Source: Deltaproteobacteria bacterium
Lineage (GTDB): Bacteria; Bdellovibrionota_B; Oligoflexia; Oligoflexales; CAIYRB01
Direction: 5' to 3'
NCBI GenBank assembly: GCA_016874735.1
Contig: VGTI01000003.1
Location: 173,533 to 237,532, forward strand
DNA: 64,000 nt
Shown: positions 32,082-40,759 of the stretch, one piece after another
Layout of the letters: each line of letters starts with the position of its first letter
Numbering within the stretch: position 1 is the stretch's first letter
The notes under the pieces: model-generated
The model's database searches: none
The model's input: only the letters and a program-made list of their open reading frames with translations
Told to the model about the DNA's origin: nothing
Program-made: the position numbers and the translations under genes

Positions 32082-33274
32082 TTTGTCAAACGTCCCATGC
32101 GCCAATCCGTGATTGTGATCAACCAACCCTCTTTAACTTTTAATTGGTTAGTGATCAGCTTAGCTTGTAAATCTAAGGACCCATCTTCGAGTTTTTGTAG
32201 CATTTCTGGTTCGATCATCGCGGTTCCAGTATTGGCATTAAACACACAGTAGAGAGACCCGGAATTATTAAGATTGCCGATCTGAACGATGAAATAGGAG
32301 GGGTCTAGAAGTGTGTTGCCTACAGTCCAAGAAAATTTTAGGGGCTTTGAGGAATCGATGGCCAGCACTTCTACTGGTGTCAATAAAGATGGATTTTCTA
32401 GGCTGATGATTGATTTCGATTCTACCTCGACAGATAACAGCTGATTTATTGGCTGAACGGGGACCTCGACGTCCGTTCCACCATTTTGAAAAAGCAGAGT
32501 CCATCGATTCATTCCCACGTTGACGGACCCATAGCTGAGTTGAAGACGATTGCCGTATTCGAGATGAGACTTAGCGTTTGCCGCTGCAAAATCTCGGGTC
32601 ACCAAATTTTGAATCGCTACATTTGGATCGGGGTGGCGAAAGTTGTTTTGCAGCTGAGGTAAGCCTTGATGACAGCCCATGGGTTGCATGATTTGAGTTT
32701 TAACCGTGGAGGCAACGAAGGCTTCTGTTGGCTGGTGACGAAAGATCTCGGCTGCCTTCAAAGGGACATCTAGACGCGCGATCATAAGGCTTTTCATGGA
32801 GCCGTTGGGATCCCCAACCACCATACTGGGTACATCAGCCGTCTCGCGCACACGTAGGACCGTAGCGCCACCCTCTTTCTGAGATGGCAACCAACTAAAT
32901 ATATTGACATAATAAAGTGTGTCCTGACGTAGTCCTGATATGCTTTCGACAAACGCCTGCCGCGGCTCGTTAGGACTGGAGCACCGAATCATGGTCGGGG
33001 CGGACTCGGTTGGGGTACGACTGGGATCTTGGGCGTAGATGGCAAGTTTACACAGTGCATCGGCAGAGGTTTTGAACTGTATTTTGGCGGTATCACCGTT
33101 TCCGGTTCGATCTAAAAATACGCTGTTACTCACAACCAGACTTGGCTGAGTCGCTGACCGGTTATCCCTGACCCTGGTCGTCATCCAGCTGCATGAAGTA
33201 GAAAAAAACAACAAGCTACCAATTGCTAACAAAGCAGATAGCCCATGAAGTTGCCTTGGCGCGCTATTGCCCAT
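32078..33274 (-). CDS. Unrecognised probable lipoprotein
   Basis: A 398-aa protein whose N-terminus has a hydrophobic segment (LSALLAIGSLLFF) ending STSC. Cys28 could be lipidated, though the position three residues before it is Ser rather than the usual Leu. The mature part starts with a fibronectin-like pattern (TAKIQFKTSADALCKLAIYA, then LRQDTLYYVNIFSW) and continues with no motif I know. Its stop overlaps the start of the barrel-like gene by 4 nt, so the two products probably act together in the envelope. It is divergent from pyrG across 176 nt. Confidence 0.7.
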   Translation of the reverse strand: MGNSAPRQLHGLSALLAIGSLLFFSTSCSWMTTRVRDNRSATQPSLVVSNSVFLDRTGNGDTAKIQFKTSADALCKLAIYAQDPSRTPTESAPTMIRCSSPNEPRQAFVESISGLRQDTLYYVNIFSWLPSQKEGGATVLRVRETADVPSMVVGDPNGSMKSLMIARLDVPLKAAEIFRHQPTEAFVASTVKTQIMQPMGCHQGLPQLQNNFRHPDPNVAIQNLVTRDFAAANAKSHLEYGNRLQLSYGSVNVGMNRWTLLFQNGGTDVEVPVQPINQLLSVEVESKSIISLENPSLLTPVEVLAIDSSKPLKFSWTVGNTLLDPSYFIVQIGNLNNSGSLYCVFNANTGTAMIEPEMLQKLEDGSLDLQAKLITNQLKVKEGWLITITDWRMGRLTK

Positions 33275-33450
33275 GCCTGTCCTAGAAGATTAAGGGATGC
33301 CCTAATTTTACCAGACTAATAGAATCATAGATATATTCGGCCTTGACCAATCACCGACCCAACACTAGGATCAAGTTCCGTCCAGACATAGCTAATGAGT
33401 GCTCACAACTTCCTGATATCCTGAAGAAAACAAGTATCCTTGAGGCCTCG

Positions 33451-35073
33451 ATGAAAAGCCGAAATCGCACGAAGTTTATTTTTGTCACCGGTGGGGTCGT
33501 GTCATCCCTAGGCAAGGGTATTGTGGCGGCAAGCTGTGGGGCTCTCCTGGAAACACGTGGGTTGAAGGTGACGCTGATGAAGGCAGATCCCTACATCAAC
33601 GTAGACCCAGGGACGATGAATCCCTCCCAACATGGTGAGGTCTTCGTGACTGAGGACGGTGCAGAGACTGATCTCGACATCGGGCATTACGAAAGATTCA
33701 CCTCTGCCACCTTAAACCGACAGAATAGTTTCTCTGCTGGCCAAGTCTACGATGCCGTTTTGAATAAGGAGCGGCGCGGAGATTATCTGGGGGGCACAGT
33801 CCAGGTCATTCCTCACATCACGGATCAGATTAAAGAAAATATCTATAGAGTGGCTGCCGATGCCGACATCGCTATAGTTGAAATTGGTGGAACTGTTGGG
33901 GATATTGAGGGACTACCCTTTCTCGAGGCGATTCGTCAGATACGCTACGATCTTGGTGACGAGAATGTCCTTTATATCCACCTAACCTTGGTGCCTTACA
34001 TTAAAGCGGCCAGGGAACTTAAAACTAAGCCGACCCAGCATTCGGTCAAAGAGCTAAGACAGATTGGTATACAACCAAACCTATTAATTTGCCGGTCCGA
34101 CCAAGCGATTTCCAAAGAACTTAAGAAAAAGATCGCACTTTTCTGCAATGTAAAACCGGATTGCGTCTTCGAAGCCCAAGACTTGGATAGCATCTATAAG
34201 TTGCCCGTAGTTCTGCATGATCAGGGGTTTGATCAAGTCGTCGTAGACCTTCTGAACATCTGGACTGGTGCCCCAAATCTGTCTCATTGGCACAGAATTG
34301 TTGACACCTTAGATCATCCTCGGCACAACGTAAAAATTGGTATCGTCGGAAAATACGTAAATGTTTGGGACTCCTACAAATCCATTACGGAATCTCTAAC
34401 TCACGCTGGAATTTACAACCACGCTAAAGTGGAAATTTCCCTATTCGACGCTGCCGAGGTGCATGAAAGTAACGTGGCCGACCTTCTTGATAGCTGCGAT
34501 GGCGTTATTGTACCGGGTGGTTTTGGCGAGCGTGGTGTTGAGGGCAAGATGACGGCCATTCATTACTTACGCAGAAGCAAAAAACCATTCCTAGGCATTT
34601 GTTTGGGGATGCAACTTGCTGCCATAGAATTTGCGCGCAATAAACTTGGACTACTTAGTGCTAATAGCCAAGAGTTTGAGCCTAAGGCGCAAGATTTGAT
34701 AATTCACATCATGGAGGACCAAAAGTCTGTCACTGCCAAGGGCGGGACCATGAGACTTGGGGGTTATCCTTGTGTGCTAAAATCTGGCTCAAAAGTACGA
34801 CAATCCTACAATGTTGAAGTAGTTAGTGAAAGACACCGTCATCGCTTTGAGTTCAACAATCATTACCGCGAGGTGTTCGAGGCTCAGGGCATGGTCTTTA
34901 GCGGACTATCGCCAGATGGTAGTCTGGTCGAGGTAATGGAGCTAACAGATCACCCCTGGTTTGTGTCGTGTCAATTCCATCCTGAGCTTAAAAGTAAGCC
35001 CATGAGTCCCCACCCTTTATTCCGCGAGTTGGTAAGGGCGGCCTTAACTCATAAGCAGAAGCAGCAGGTATGA
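33451..35073 (+). CDS. pyrG: CTP synthase
   Basis: Converts UTP, ATP and glutamine to CTP. The frame is open from a TTG at 33343, but the ATG at 33451 gives the family N-terminus ([16 protein letters not shown]) with GAGG upstream. The product is 540 aa, standard length. The synthetase domain contains the P-loop and [21 protein letters not shown]. The glutaminase domain has the nucleophile Cys384 in LGICLGMQ and the later [11 protein letters not shown]. kdsD overlaps its end by 4 nt, linking CTP supply with CMP-KDO and LPS synthesis. Confidence 0.97.
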   Translation: MKSRNRTKFIFVTGGVVSSLGKGIVAASCGALLETRGLKVTLMKADPYINVDPGTMNPSQHGEVFVTEDGAETDLDIGHYERFTSATLNRQNSFSAGQVYDAVLNKERRGDYLGGTVQVIPHITDQIKENIYRVAADADIAIVEIGGTVGDIEGLPFLEAIRQIRYDLGDENVLYIHLTLVPYIKAARELKTKPTQHSVKELRQIGIQPNLLICRSDQAISKELKKKIALFCNVKPDCVFEAQDLDSIYKLPVVLHDQGFDQVVVDLLNIWTGAPNLSHWHRIVDTLDHPRHNVKIGIVGKYVNVWDSYKSITESLTHAGIYNHAKVEISLFDAAEVHESNVADLLDSCDGVIVPGGFGERGVEGKMTAIHYLRRSKKPFLGICLGMQLAAIEFARNKLGLLSANSQEFEPKAQDLIIHIMEDQKSVTAKGGTMRLGGYPCVLKSGSKVRQSYNVEVVSERHRHRFEFNNHYREVFEAQGMVFSGLSPDGSLVEVMELTDHPWFVSCQFHPELKSKPMSPHPLFRELVRAALTHKQKQQV

Positions 35074-36059
35074 TGTTGAACGATCACGAAGCGGAATGTG
35101 AACTTTGGGGTAAGCAGGTCCTTGTGGCCGAAGCGTCTGCCCTAGAGCTTGCTTCAAAACGTATTGGAAGTAGCTTTAGTGGTGCAGTCAGTACAATACT
35201 CGCAAGTAAGGGTAAGGTCATCGTCACTGGTCTTGGAAAATCAGGTCATGTGGGTCGTAAGGTAGCTGCTACGTTATCCTCGACGGGCACTTCGTCCATG
35301 TTCCTGCACCCTTCAGAGGCACTTCATGGGGATTTTGGTGCGATACAGTCCGGCGATTGCCTTATCGCTATTGCCTACGGAGGCGAAACTCATGAAGTGC
35401 TTGAGGTGGCTCGTTTTGCGCGGCGCGTGGGAGTACCTATTATTGCGCTTACCGGCCGCGGGGATTCCAGTCTTGGCACCTTAGCCCACCATCTTCTCGA
35501 TGCATCTGTTGTTAAAGAGGCCGACCCGCTGAATCTTGCTCCTACTAGTTCCTCTACTGTTGCCATGGCGCTTGGAGATGCATTGGCGGTGGCATTGATG
35601 CGCGCTCGCGGATTTACCCCTCAGGATTTTGCCAGCCTACATCCCGGTGGCAGTCTAGGTAGGCGTCTCTCGTTGGTTCGTGATCATATGTTTTCTGGCG
35701 CATCACTGCCTAAAGTGGGTATCCATGCCGATTTTCATCGTGTCCTCGAATGTGTGACCCAGGACAACGTGGGTATCGTAGCTGTAGTTGATGATCAAGA
35801 TTACCTGATCGGAGCGATCTCAGATGGCGATTTAAGGCGAGCCTTACTGAGACTCGATGCTTCGGCATTGCTGTGTAATGCGGGACAACTTATGTCTCCA
35901 AAGCCAAAGACAATCGGGGATAAGTCACTAGCAATAGATGCTGTAGCTATGATGAATCAGTACAGTATCAGTCGTCTTTTTGTATTAAGCGAAGACCAAC
36001 CCGGACGTTTATCCGGGTTGGTACGGCTCCAAGATCTTTTGGCCGCGAAAATACTGTGA
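35070..36059 (+). CDS. kdsD: D-arabinose 5-phosphate isomerase (KdsD/KpsF/GutQ family)
   Basis: First step toward KDO: ribulose 5-phosphate to arabinose 5-phosphate. The 329 aa comprise a SIS domain ([25 protein letters not shown], then [13 protein letters not shown] and [19 protein letters not shown]) and two C-terminal CBS domains from about residue 205. The ATG overlaps the pyrG stop as ATGA. The common partner kdsC is absent here, and an 81-nt gap with an 11-bp direct repeat precedes lptC. Confidence 0.94.
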   Translation: MMLNDHEAECELWGKQVLVAEASALELASKRIGSSFSGAVSTILASKGKVIVTGLGKSGHVGRKVAATLSSTGTSSMFLHPSEALHGDFGAIQSGDCLIAIAYGGETHEVLEVARFARRVGVPIIALTGRGDSSLGTLAHHLLDASVVKEADPLNLAPTSSSTVAMALGDALAVALMRARGFTPQDFASLHPGGSLGRRLSLVRDHMFSGASLPKVGIHADFHRVLECVTQDNVGIVAVVDDQDYLIGAISDGDLRRALLRLDASALLCNAGQLMSPKPKTIGDKSLAIDAVAMMNQYSISRLFVLSEDQPGRLSGLVRLQDLLAAKIL

Positions 36060-36091
36060 CGATCCAGTAAGCTATTGAGATAGGATAGTCC

Positions 36092-36125
36092 CAGGTTTTG
36101 CTGGTCAATCGACTCAGGTTTTGCT
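36092..36125 (+). repeat. 11-bp direct repeat upstream of lptC
   Basis: CAGGTTTTGCT occurs at 36092-36102 and again at 36115-36125, a 23-bp period, just ahead of lptC. It could be a regulator-binding pair or chance; nothing else marks it. Confidence 0.4.
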
Positions 36126-36140
36126 TACCCGAGGACTTTT

Positions 36141-36743
36141 GTGGGAAAGAAGCTCGTCATCCTAGGATTCTTGCTGAGTTTCGCGTTCGCTATTTACGTC
36201 TTTATGACTCGTGAAACAAGCTCGATCAAGGAGAGGATAAACCGAGTTTCGTCTAAGGAACCACGCGTCGTACTAGAGGAGTTTATTGCCTATCGCTACG
36301 ACGGTGATCAGCTGAAAGCCAAAATAACAGCCCACCTAGGTGAGTTCTTTGAGCCCAACGTTGTAGTTCTTGAGGGCGAGGTGAACGGCCGTCGGATCAA
36401 AAGTAAGGATGATATCGAGGAAATTCGCGCCGAGTCAGCCACGGCTTATTTCAAGCCTAGCAGTTTGACCAAGATGTTGGATCCTAGCCAGGCGAATGAG
36501 CTAGAGAGGGCTGAGTTGAGTGGGTTCGTGGAGGTCATGCTCCAAGAACATCAAATTATTACCGATTATGCTGAATTTATCGGCCGTGACAAATCAGTGC
36601 GCTCATCTCGACCCGTGAGAGTCGAGGGACCAGGACGGACTTTTATCGGTGAATCTGGCTTTGTCTACCAATTGGTGTCGCAAATACTCTCCATGCCAGG
36701 GAAGGTCAAAGGTGAGGTCGCTTATCATCAAGCCATCAATTAA
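36141..36743 (+). CDS. lptC: LPS export periplasmic protein LptC
   Basis: Bitopic inner-membrane protein that passes LPS from LptBFG to LptA. The 200 aa have one N-terminal membrane helix (KLVILGFLLSFAFAIYVFM) and a beta-jellyroll periplasmic domain (ITAHLGEFFEPNVVVLEGEV, ERAELSGFVEVMLQEHQIITDYAEF). The start is GTG with GAGGA upstream. Sequence conservation is low in this family, but length, topology and the following lptA and lptB make the assignment firm. Confidence 0.88.
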   Translation: MGKKLVILGFLLSFAFAIYVFMTRETSSIKERINRVSSKEPRVVLEEFIAYRYDGDQLKAKITAHLGEFFEPNVVVLEGEVNGRRIKSKDDIEEIRAESATAYFKPSSLTKMLDPSQANELERAELSGFVEVMLQEHQIITDYAEFIGRDKSVRSSRPVRVEGPGRTFIGESGFVYQLVSQILSMPGKVKGEVAYHQAIN

Positions 36744-37503
36744 AGCCGCGTTGAGCTTAGTTTTCGCTCTACAATGCTGGTTCGCAACAGGTCGAGCTGA
36801 CATCGTAGATGAAGAGTTGCCTGCCAATTCCACGGATAAACGGGGTTTGAACCCTGAAGGTGTCGAGCCCTCGCCGGGGGAGGAACTCAAGGGAAGAGCG
36901 ACTCAAGGCGCATCAAATCAGGCAAGTCAGATCAAGTCTCCACTACCGCATGCTAAAGAACAAAAATCATCGTCTACAACGACGGTTATTCCTCCAAAAT
37001 CCGGCGGGCGATCGGTAAGTACAAAGCGACGTGCTGGCGCCGCAAAATCACCAGTACACTTTGAGAGCATGGGTCTCAAGGGACTTAGAGAGAAAGGAAT
37101 GGTCGAGCTATCTCAGGATGTTTTGGTGACACAAGAAGACCTTAAACTTGAGAGTGATTACGCCCAGGTTTTTTTTGATGAAGCGTCACATGAGGTAACG
37201 AGAGTAGTGGCTCAAGGCCACGTTCGTATCAATGGTGTGGATCAAAATAGTGGCGAAAAATTTCGAGCATTAGGTGATCGAGCCGTATTTTTGAATAGCG
37301 AGCGCACGGTAGTCATGGACGGAAACGCCAAGCTTTGGCGAGGAGAAGATTCGGTGATCCGAAGCAAAAAGATTACGTATGAAATGAATACCGGCTGGGT
37401 AAGAGCCGATAGAGTTGCCGGGGAGGTCCAGACGGATAGCCGTGGAACTGAAACATCTAAAAACCCTCCAGTTACGACAAAAGGTACGGAGAAACGCAAG
37501 TGA
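36712..37503 (+). CDS. lptA: LPS transport periplasmic protein LptA (OstA-like)
   Basis: Periplasmic bridge for LPS. The frame opens at 36649 inside lptC, but the GTG at 36712 has GGGAAGG seven bases upstream and gives a clean signal peptide (IKAALSLVFALQCWFATGRA). About 95 low-complexity residues (Ser, Lys, Pro, Gly) follow. The LptA/OstA jellyroll then begins MVELSQDVLVTQEDLKLESD and includes VTRVVAQGHVRINGVDQ and RTVVMDGNAKLWRGEDSV. The extended disordered region before the jellyroll is unusual. It overlaps lptC by 32 nt and lptB by 4 nt. Confidence 0.88.
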   Translation: MRSLIIKPSIKAALSLVFALQCWFATGRADIVDEELPANSTDKRGLNPEGVEPSPGEELKGRATQGASNQASQIKSPLPHAKEQKSSSTTTVIPPKSGGRSVSTKRRAGAAKSPVHFESMGLKGLREKGMVELSQDVLVTQEDLKLESDYAQVFFDEASHEVTRVVAQGHVRINGVDQNSGEKFRALGDRAVFLNSERTVVMDGNAKLWRGEDSVIRSKKITYEMNTGWVRADRVAGEVQTDSRGTETSKNPPVTTKGTEKRK

Positions 37504-38252
37504 TTCCTGGTGAAACGGTCGATTCAACTTTGACTCAACTGAGAGCAGAACATTTAGAGCGCTCATTCAAGCAGCGCAAAGTCGTGAAATCGGTTTCATT
37601 TAGCGTGAAACAGGGCGAAGTAGTCGGTCTTTTAGGACCGAATGGTGCGGGTAAAACTACCAGCTTCTACATGGTTGTCGGTCTCCTTTATCCATCGGCA
37701 GGCAATGTTTACATGGGTGACGAGGAGATTACACACTTGCCGATGCACATCAGAGCACGCAAAGGCATAAGCTACCTACCGCAGAATATGTCTATTTTTC
37801 GCAAAATGACGGTAGAGAACAATCTTCGAGCCGTCATGGAGGTTTGTAAGATACCGCGTTCAGATCACGCTGAGCTACTCGACGAATTGCTAGGAAAATT
37901 TCAGATTCGCCATATAGCAAAGTCCATGGGCGCAGCCTTGTCTGGTGGGGAGCGACGACGGGTGGAAATTGCTCGTGCTCTCATTATCAAACCGAAATTT
38001 CTACTACTTGATGAACCATTCGCCGGAATTGATCCCGTCACGGTACAAGAGATTCAAGGGATTATTGGTAAGTTAAAAGATGAAGGTTTAGGAGTTCTCA
38101 TTACTGACCACAATGTGCGAGAAACACTGGGTAGTTGCGATCGTGCCTATATCCTGTCAGGTGGGCAAATCATCGCCCATGGTTTACCAAATGAGGTGGC
38201 CGAAAATCCGATTGTGCGAGAAACCTACCTTGGCGAGCACTTCAAATTTTAA
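37500..38252 (+). CDS. lptB: LPS export ABC transporter ATPase LptB
   Basis: Cytoplasmic ATPase of the LptB2FGC extractor, 250 aa. Walker A is GPNGAGKT (residues 46-53), the Q-loop YLPQNMSIFRKMTV, the signature LSGGERRRVEIARAL, Walker B LLLDEPFAGIDP, and the switch histidine lies in ITDHNVRETL. These details match LptB closely, including the C-terminal AENPIVRETYLGEHF. It starts at GTG, overlapping the lptA stop. Confidence 0.96.
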   Translation: MIPGETVDSTLTQLRAEHLERSFKQRKVVKSVSFSVKQGEVVGLLGPNGAGKTTSFYMVVGLLYPSAGNVYMGDEEITHLPMHIRARKGISYLPQNMSIFRKMTVENNLRAVMEVCKIPRSDHAELLDELLGKFQIRHIAKSMGAALSGGERRRVEIARALIIKPKFLLLDEPFAGIDPVTVQEIQGIIGKLKDEGLGVLITDHNVRETLGSCDRAYILSGGQIIAHGLPNEVAENPIVRETYLGEHFKF

Positions 38253-38306
38253 TAGTTTCTGCTGAAATGTACGATATTTCCCTCTTTTTTTGTGAACAGC
38301 GCAAAA

Positions 38307-38323
38307 TTGGAATTTTTTTTGCA
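38307..38323 (+). promoter_or_regulatory. Candidate sigma-54 promoter upstream of rpoN
   Basis: TTGGAATTTTTTTTGCA has the invariant GG (38309-38310) and GC (38321-38322) with the required 10-nt spacing, and a TTTGCA -12 element. The usual CA after GG is AA here. It lies 74 nt before the rpoN ATG. A weaker sigma-70-like pair (TTGCAT ... TATGAT at 38343-38348) overlaps it. Confidence 0.45.
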
Positions 38324-38396
38324 TGCGGACCCGGTCAGACTTTATGATATATGTATGACCGCCAACGATGCCTGCAAACTTTAGGCCAGGAACAAC

Positions 38397-39869
38397 ATGG
38401 CTTTTGAACTTAAACAGAGTCTCAAGTTAACCCAGCAATTACTCATGACGCCTCAGCTACAGCAGGCCATAAAACTGCTGCAGCTTTCACGGCAAGAGCT
38501 TGAGCAGTTCGTCGCAACTCAGGTGGCCGAAAATCCGTGTTTGGAAGAGGACGTAACCGAAAGCCCAGAGGAAGCGGCTCAAGTCGAGCGAGAGCGAGAG
38601 CGCACCGAGGAGCAGGTAATTTCGGAGTCGATACAGCAGGCAGGGAGTCTCGTTGATTCAACCGGTAACGATAACGACAGCAGTGAACTGGACTGGGATG
38701 CCTTAAATAGGTACCAGGAGCAAGCGCCTGCATCGGCTACAGCGGCTAAGAAAATGGCCGATGAGGAACTCCCAAATTACGAAAATATCATAAGCAAAGT
38801 TGGGACTTTGCAAGAGTATTTGTTGGCCCAAATAGGTGAGTTAGATTTTGACGATCAGGAGCTAAAAATTGCCTCCTTCCTGATTGGAAACATTGACGAT
38901 CGGGGTTACCTAACGATTGCCCTTGAAGAGCTGGCAGAGGCGGAGTCTCTGGACCTTGAGCAAGTGGAGGGAATACTCGATACGATTCAGCGTCTTGATC
39001 CTAACGGTGTTGGTGCCAGGGACCTCAAGGAATGTTTGCATCTGCAGTTACGGAATAGTCATCTCAAAAACGGTGTTGTAGAGGCTATCGTTGAGAATCA
39101 TCTGCGGGAGCTCGAAAATCGCAACTTTACGGCGATTGCCAAAGCCATGCAGATAAGCCTCGAAGAAGTGCTCGATAATGTTCACATCATCGCTGACCTA
39201 GAACCAGTGCCAGGCCGTCAGTTTGGAGCTAACGAGGCACAGTACATAACTCCCGATGTCTATGTCTTTAAGCTAGGTAACGAATGGGTTGTTAATCTAA
39301 ATGAAGACGGATTACCGAAACTTCGGGTGAGTGATTTTTACTCGACGATGATGAGCGATAAGAAATCCAAGGGTGATGATAAAAACTACGTAGCCGAAAA
39401 AATGAAGGCCGCTGAATGGCTCATCAAATCGATCCGCCAACGTCAGCGGACGATCTTTCGCGTCACCGAGAGCATCGTTAAGCGTCAGCTAGATTTTTTT
39501 GAAAGCGGCGTAGAGTATCTCAAGCCAATGATTTTAAAGGACGTGGCTGAAGACATCAGCATGCACGAATCGACCATTAGTCGTGTGACAAACAACAAAT
39601 ATGTACACACCCCACGCGGCGTTTTTGAGCTCAAGTACTTCTTCAACAGCTCGGTGTCGCGTGCGGATGGGCAAGATATGGCAAGTGAGTCGGTAAAGAG
39701 AATGATCTCTGACCTTGTGAAAGTCGAAGATGCAAGGAAGCCGCTCTCGGATCAACGGATTGTTGAGATACTAGAAGAGCGAGGAATCCAGTTGGCGCGC
39801 CGCACAGTGGCAAAGTATCGTGAGCAGCTTCAAATTCTGCCATCAAGCAAACGCAAGAAGTATTTTTAG
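38397..39869 (+). CDS. rpoN: RNA polymerase sigma-54 factor
   Basis: Sigma factor for -24/-12 promoters that need AAA+ activators. The 490 aa comprise the Gln/Leu-rich region I (SLKLTQQLLMTPQLQQAIKL, then LEQFVATQVAENPCLEE), an acidic region II, a core-binding domain, the -12-binding HTH region (LKDVAEDISMHESTISRVTNNKY) and the RpoN box ARRTVAKYRE near the C-terminus that contacts the -24 element. It follows lptB, as in many proteobacteria, but hpf and ptsN do not follow; rapZ starts 14 nt later. Confidence 0.97.
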   Translation: MAFELKQSLKLTQQLLMTPQLQQAIKLLQLSRQELEQFVATQVAENPCLEEDVTESPEEAAQVERERERTEEQVISESIQQAGSLVDSTGNDNDSSELDWDALNRYQEQAPASATAAKKMADEELPNYENIISKVGTLQEYLLAQIGELDFDDQELKIASFLIGNIDDRGYLTIALEELAEAESLDLEQVEGILDTIQRLDPNGVGARDLKECLHLQLRNSHLKNGVVEAIVENHLRELENRNFTAIAKAMQISLEEVLDNVHIIADLEPVPGRQFGANEAQYITPDVYVFKLGNEWVVNLNEDGLPKLRVSDFYSTMMSDKKSKGDDKNYVAEKMKAAEWLIKSIRQRQRTIFRVTESIVKRQLDFFESGVEYLKPMILKDVAEDISMHESTISRVTNNKYVHTPRGVFELKYFFNSSVSRADGQDMASESVKRMISDLVKVEDARKPLSDQRIVEILEERGIQLARRTVAKYREQLQILPSSKRKKYF

Positions 39870-39883
39870 CGAAGGTTACTCGG

Positions 39884-40759
39884 ATGTCAGCTGGAGCAGT
39901 GGTTATAGTCACCGGATTATCTGGGGCGGGCAATTCAACTGCACTCAAAGCCCTGGCAGATGCCGGGATGTATTGCATCGATAACTTGCCCATCGAGCTT
40001 ATCGAGCCGACGATTGACTTGATGCAGTCCGGGCGTATTAGCGCTGAGCATGGTCTCGCCTTATGTATGGACGTGAGAGATCGAAGTTTTTCCGGTAAAT
40101 TCCCCGAAATTCAGAGAACCCTGGCCCAGCGGGTTCGTGTGCAGACGATATTCTTAACAGCCGACTCTCCCGTTTTAGTTACTCGCTTTGGAGCGACTAG
40201 GCGTCGTCACCCACTACTGCGCAATGGCGAGACCCTCACCGAGGCAATTGAGCGCGAGCGTGAAATACTGGGTTTTGTCGAGGAGTGTGCAGACGTTGTT
40301 TTCGATACGTCCACCTGGAATCCTCAACAGCTAGTCAGAGCTGTCGAATCGCGACTAAGCATGGATTTACCGCCGCGACAGCTTAACGTAACTATCACCA
40401 GCTTTGGTTTTAAATACGGCCAGCTACAGCCCGTCGATATGATGTTTGACCTACGATTTCTCGATAATCCCTATTTTGTCCCTGAACTCAAAACGAAGTC
40501 AGGTCTTGATACCGCAGTATCCAGCTACATACTTAAGCAGCCCGAGGCGCAGGTCATGCTGTCAAAAATTGAGGAGCTGATGACATTTTTGCTGCCGCTT
40601 TACCACAAAGAGGGCAAGCACTATCTGCGGCTAGGAGTTGGCTGCACCGGTGGCCGGCATCGCAGTGTGTGCTTTGCCGAAACCATCGGCGCTCGATTTT
40701 TAGCTGCCGGGCATGAGGATGTAGTTATGACTATCCTTCATCGCGATATTGATCGATAG
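39884..40759 (+). CDS. rapZ: RapZ/YvcJ family nucleotide-binding protein with altered Walker A
   Basis: In E. coli RapZ senses glucosamine 6-phosphate and delivers GlmZ RNA to RNase E; in other phyla the role is less clear. The N-terminal P-loop reads GLSGAGNST, with Asn17 (codon AAT at 39932-39934) where the family has Lys. CIDNLP, RRRHPL and the C-terminal [12 protein letters not shown] (the sugar-phosphate-binding region) are intact, so the protein is otherwise well preserved at 291 aa. It is 14 nt after rpoN. Its end overlaps convergent gcvP by 29 nt. Confidence 0.93.
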   Translation: MSAGAVVIVTGLSGAGNSTALKALADAGMYCIDNLPIELIEPTIDLMQSGRISAEHGLALCMDVRDRSFSGKFPEIQRTLAQRVRVQTIFLTADSPVLVTRFGATRRRHPLLRNGETLTEAIEREREILGFVEECADVVFDTSTWNPQQLVRAVESRLSMDLPPRQLNVTITSFGFKYGQLQPVDMMFDLRFLDNPYFVPELKTKSGLDTAVSSYILKQPEAQVMLSKIEELMTFLLPLYHKEGKHYLRLGVGCTGGRHRSVCFAETIGARFLAAGHEDVVMTILHRDIDR

